61,059 nt of DNA, from positions 1 through 61,059 of the forward strand of contig CADEFT010000040.1 in the NCBI GenBank assembly GCA_902826685.1, in the 5' to 3' direction. Made by a program: the position numbers and the translations under genes. Below the pieces are notes generated by a model. That model ran no database searches. It saw nothing but the letters and a program-made list of their open reading frames with translations, and was not told the DNA's origin. This DNA is from an uncultured Acidobacteriota bacterium (GTDB lineage Bacteria; Acidobacteriota; Terriglobia; Bryobacterales; Bryobacteraceae). Positions 58,883-61,059 of the stretch are shown here, in pieces (position 1 is the stretch's first letter; each line of letters starts with the position of its first letter).

Positions 58883-60973
58883 ATGGCAAGGACCAAACCA
58901 CTCGAGAGAATGCGAAATATCGGCATCATGGCGCACATCGATGCCGGTAAGACTACTACGACCGAGCGGATTCTTTACTACACCGGCAGAACCTATAAGA
59001 TCGGAGAGGTCCACGAAGGAACTGCCGTCATGGACTGGATGGCGCAGGAGCAGGAGCGTGGGATCACGATCACCTCCGCCGCCACCACCTGTGAGTGGAA
59101 CGATATTCAGATCAATATCATCGATACGCCGGGTCACGTCGACTTCACCGCCGAAGTCGAGCGCAGCCTGCGCGTGCTTGATGGCGCGGTCGCCGTCTTC
59201 GATGCGGTGGCGGGTGTGCAGCCGCAATCGGAAACCGTGTGGCGGCAGGCGGACAAGTATAAAGTGCCCCGCATCTGCTTCATCAATAAGATGGACCGGA
59301 TTGGCGCGGATTTCTACCGTTCCATCGATACCATGGTTGAGCGTCTGGGCTGCCGTCCGGTGGCCATTCAGCTCCCGGTGGGCGCCGAGGATAAGTTTCT
59401 GGGCGTGGTGGATCTGGTGTCGATGACGGCACGCATCTGGCGCGACGAAACGCTGGGCGCCAAGTACGACGACGGTGAGATTCCGGCCGATCTCAAGGAA
59501 AAGGCCGACGAATATCGCGAAAAGCTGGTCGAAGCCGCCGCCGAGTGCGACGACGACCTGATGCACAAGTACCTCGAAGGCCTGCCGGTTACCGAAGCCG
59601 AACTGCGCGCGGCCATTCGCAAGGGCACGCTGGGCGAAAAGATCTTTCCGGTCATCTGCGGGTCTTCGTTCAAGAACAAGGGCGTTCAGAATATGCTGGA
59701 CGCGGTTTGCGCCTATCTGCCCTCGCCGCTCGATGTGCCGCCGGTGCAGGGTACCGACGTCGATAAGCCCGAGATTCCGATTGAGCGCAAGGCCTCCGAC
59801 AACGAGCCCTTTTCGGCGCTGGTGTTCAAGATCATGACCGATCCGTTTGTTGGCCAGTTGGCCTTCATCCGGGTGTATTCGGGCAAGCTGCTGTCGGGCG
59901 AAAACGTGCTGAACGTCGGCAAGCGCCGCAGTGAGCGCATCGGCCGCCTGGTCAAGATGCACGCCAACAAGCGGGAAGAGATCCAGGAGATTCTGGCGGG
60001 CGACATCTGCGCCGTCATCGGCCTCAAGACGGTCATGACCGGCGAGACGATCTGCGATCCGGCGAGTCCGGTGCTGCTTGAATCCATCAACTTTCCGGCG
60101 CCGGTCATTCAGCTCGCCATCGAGCCCAAGACCAAAAACGATCAGGAAAAGATGGGCATGGCCATCGGCAAGCTGGTGCAGGAAGATCCCACTCTGCGCG
60201 TCAATACCGACCAGGAAACCGGCCAGACGATTCTCGCCGGCATGGGCGAGTTGCACCTGGAAATTATCGTCGACCGCATGAAGCGCGAGTTCGGCGTCGA
60301 GGCCAACGTCGGCAAGCCGCAGGTGGCCTATCGCGAGACCATTCGCGGCAGCGCCGCCTCCGACACCAAGTACGCCAAACAGTCCGGCGGGCGCGGCCAG
60401 TACGGTCACGTCAAGATCCGCATCGAACCCAACGCCTCGGGCGCCGGCTTTGAGTTCATCAATGACATCACCGGAGGGTCGATTCCCAAGGAATACATTC
60501 CGGCGATTCAAAAGGGTATGGTGGAGGCGCTTGAGCGGGGCATTCTCGCCGGCTTCCCCATGTCCGACGTGAAGGTTTCCTTGTGGGACGGCAGCTACCA
60601 CGACGTCGACTCTTCGGAAATGGCGTTCAAGATCGCCGGCTCCATGGCGATTCAGGATGCGGCGAAGAAGGCCAAGCCGGTGCTGCTGGAGCCCACCATG
60701 GCGGTGGAAGTGACCGTGCCCGACGACTACATGGGCGCGGTGAACGGGGACCTGATCTCCCGCCGCGGCCAGTTGCTTGGCACCGAAAAGGTCAGTTCCA
60801 CGCAGATCATCAAGGCTATGGTGCCGCTGAGCGAAATGTTCGGCTACGCCACCGATCTGCGCAGCAAGACGCAGGGCCGTGGATCGTTCACCATGCACTT
60901 CGGCAAGTACGAAGAGGTGCCGAGGAGTTTGTCGGAAGAGATTGTCGCGAAGATGCGGGGCGTTGCCCGGTAG
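58883..60973 (+). CDS. fusA: Elongation factor G
   Basis: The 696-aa protein has all G-box motifs: AHIDAGKTTTTERI (G1), the RGITITSA switch I block, DTPGHVDF (G3), NKMDRIGAD (G4) and CGSSFKNKG (G5). Domains II-V follow, including 'GMGELHLEIIVDRM' and 'YGHVKIRIEPN'. EF-G drives translocation of tRNA and mRNA through the ribosome with GTP hydrolysis. AAAGGATTT precedes the ATG. It stands in the usual str-operon position, 21 bp after rpsG and 25 bp before tuf. Nothing unusual is visible; the length is typical of bacterial EF-G1. A long ORF on the opposite strand (57980-61042) is a composition artefact. Confidence 0.98.
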   Translation: MARTKPLERMRNIGIMAHIDAGKTTTTERILYYTGRTYKIGEVHEGTAVMDWMAQEQERGITITSAATTCEWNDIQINIIDTPGHVDFTAEVERSLRVLDGAVAVFDAVAGVQPQSETVWRQADKYKVPRICFINKMDRIGADFYRSIDTMVERLGCRPVAIQLPVGAEDKFLGVVDLVSMTARIWRDETLGAKYDDGEIPADLKEKADEYREKLVEAAAECDDDLMHKYLEGLPVTEAELRAAIRKGTLGEKIFPVICGSSFKNKGVQNMLDAVCAYLPSPLDVPPVQGTDVDKPEIPIERKASDNEPFSALVFKIMTDPFVGQLAFIRVYSGKLLSGENVLNVGKRRSERIGRLVKMHANKREEIQEILAGDICAVIGLKTVMTGETICDPASPVLLESINFPAPVIQLAIEPKTKNDQEKMGMAIGKLVQEDPTLRVNTDQETGQTILAGMGELHLEIIVDRMKREFGVEANVGKPQVAYRETIRGSAASDTKYAKQSGGRGQYGHVKIRIEPNASGAGFEFINDITGGSIPKEYIPAIQKGMVEALERGILAGFPMSDVKVSLWDGSYHDVDSSEMAFKIAGSMAIQDAAKKAKPVLLEPTMAVEVTVPDDYMGAVNGDLISRRGQLLGTEKVSSTQIIKAMVPLSEMFGYATDLRSKTQGRGSFTMHFGKYEEVPRSLSEEIVAKMRGVAR

Positions 60974-60998
60974 GTAAGTAAGGAAAGGATCGAGCACG

Positions 60999-61059
60999 AT
61001 GGCAAAAGAGAAATTTGATCGTTCCAAACCGCACGTAAACATCGGAACGATCGGTCACA
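60999..61059 (+). CDS. tuf: Elongation factor Tu (5' end only)
   Basis: Twenty codons are present before the window ends: MAKEKFDRSKPHVNIGTIGH, the invariant N-terminus of EF-Tu just before its first GTP-binding loop. AGGAAAGGA lies upstream of the ATG. EF-Tu delivers aminoacyl-tRNA to the ribosome. It completes the rpsL-rpsG-fusA-tuf order of a classical str operon. Confidence 0.95.
   Translation, partial: MAKEKFDRSKPHVNIGTIGH

Overview
The window reads as chromosomal DNA of an acidobacterium, most likely a Solibacter/Bryobacter-type member of the Bryobacterales. The grounds are family content, not a database match: high GC, very tight gene packing, two large Oar-like TonB-dependent receptors with an N-terminal carboxypeptidase-regulatory domain, a VWFA-related protein of the acidobacterial type, a YVTN propeller ending in the domain first named from Solibacter, a DUF1587/1595/1592/1588/1585 cytochrome-like protein paired with a DUF1552 protein, and a Ser/Thr kinase fused to a TolB/PD40 propeller. 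No tRNA, rRNA, CRISPR array, transposase or phage gene was seen.

Layout. 1-11 kb: a TPR lipoprotein (cut by the left edge) and a secreted YVTN propeller on the minus strand, then a TonB receptor and a VWFA protein overlapping on the plus strand. 11-16.5 kb: an AT-richer orphan membrane protein, a transglutaminase-like protein divergent from a TPR protein, a 1-Cys peroxiredoxin, a Fic-HTH protein behind three copies of a 14-bp element, and a secreted sulfatase. 16.5-21.2 kb: two overlapping ABC exporter genes, the first with an intact C39 peptidase domain, resembling the NHLM/NHLP peptide-export pair. 21.2-26.7 kb: divergent operon of receptor kinase, O-methyltransferase and secreted propeller glycosidase-like protein. 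26.6-28.1 kb: APC permease and a 38-residue arginine-rich ORF.

28.1-37.9 kb is one minus-strand operon with mostly 4-base ATGA start/stop overlaps: cytochrome oxidase subunits III and IV, a 55-aa CxxC membrane protein, two exported amidohydrolases of the N-acyl-D-amino-acid deacylase type, an exported TldD protease with its TldE-like partner, and a single-chain LptF-LptG fusion. A second Oar-like TonB receptor (37.9-41.4 kb) lies 22 bp upstream on the same strand and may be co-transcribed. This looks like an envelope-facing programme that processes peptides or D-aminoacyl compounds while supporting LPS export.

41.5-53.4 kb: a 1756-aa secreted subtilisin with six ordered composite repeats of about 155 aa, a PQQ-type propeller with two EF-hand loops, the DUF1592-family di-CxxCH protein carrying an internal LamG-like domain, a DUF1552 protein and a small basic protein. 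53.5-57.5 kb: PilZ protein, a DapA-fold protein lacking the usual catalytic threonines and tyrosine, an RlmA-like rRNA methyltransferase, and a glycosyltransferase/methyltransferase pair. 57.6-61.06 kb: the conserved str operon (rpsL-rpsG-fusA-tuf, tuf cut by the right edge) behind a clear promoter and a leader of about 320 nt.

The best candidates for something undescribed are the repeat array in front of the Fic gene, the cox/amidohydrolase/TldDE/LptFG operon, the C39 ABC pair without a visible precursor, the arginine-rich mini-protein, and the supra-repeat subtilisin. All functional names are inferences from recognisable motifs; no search was run.
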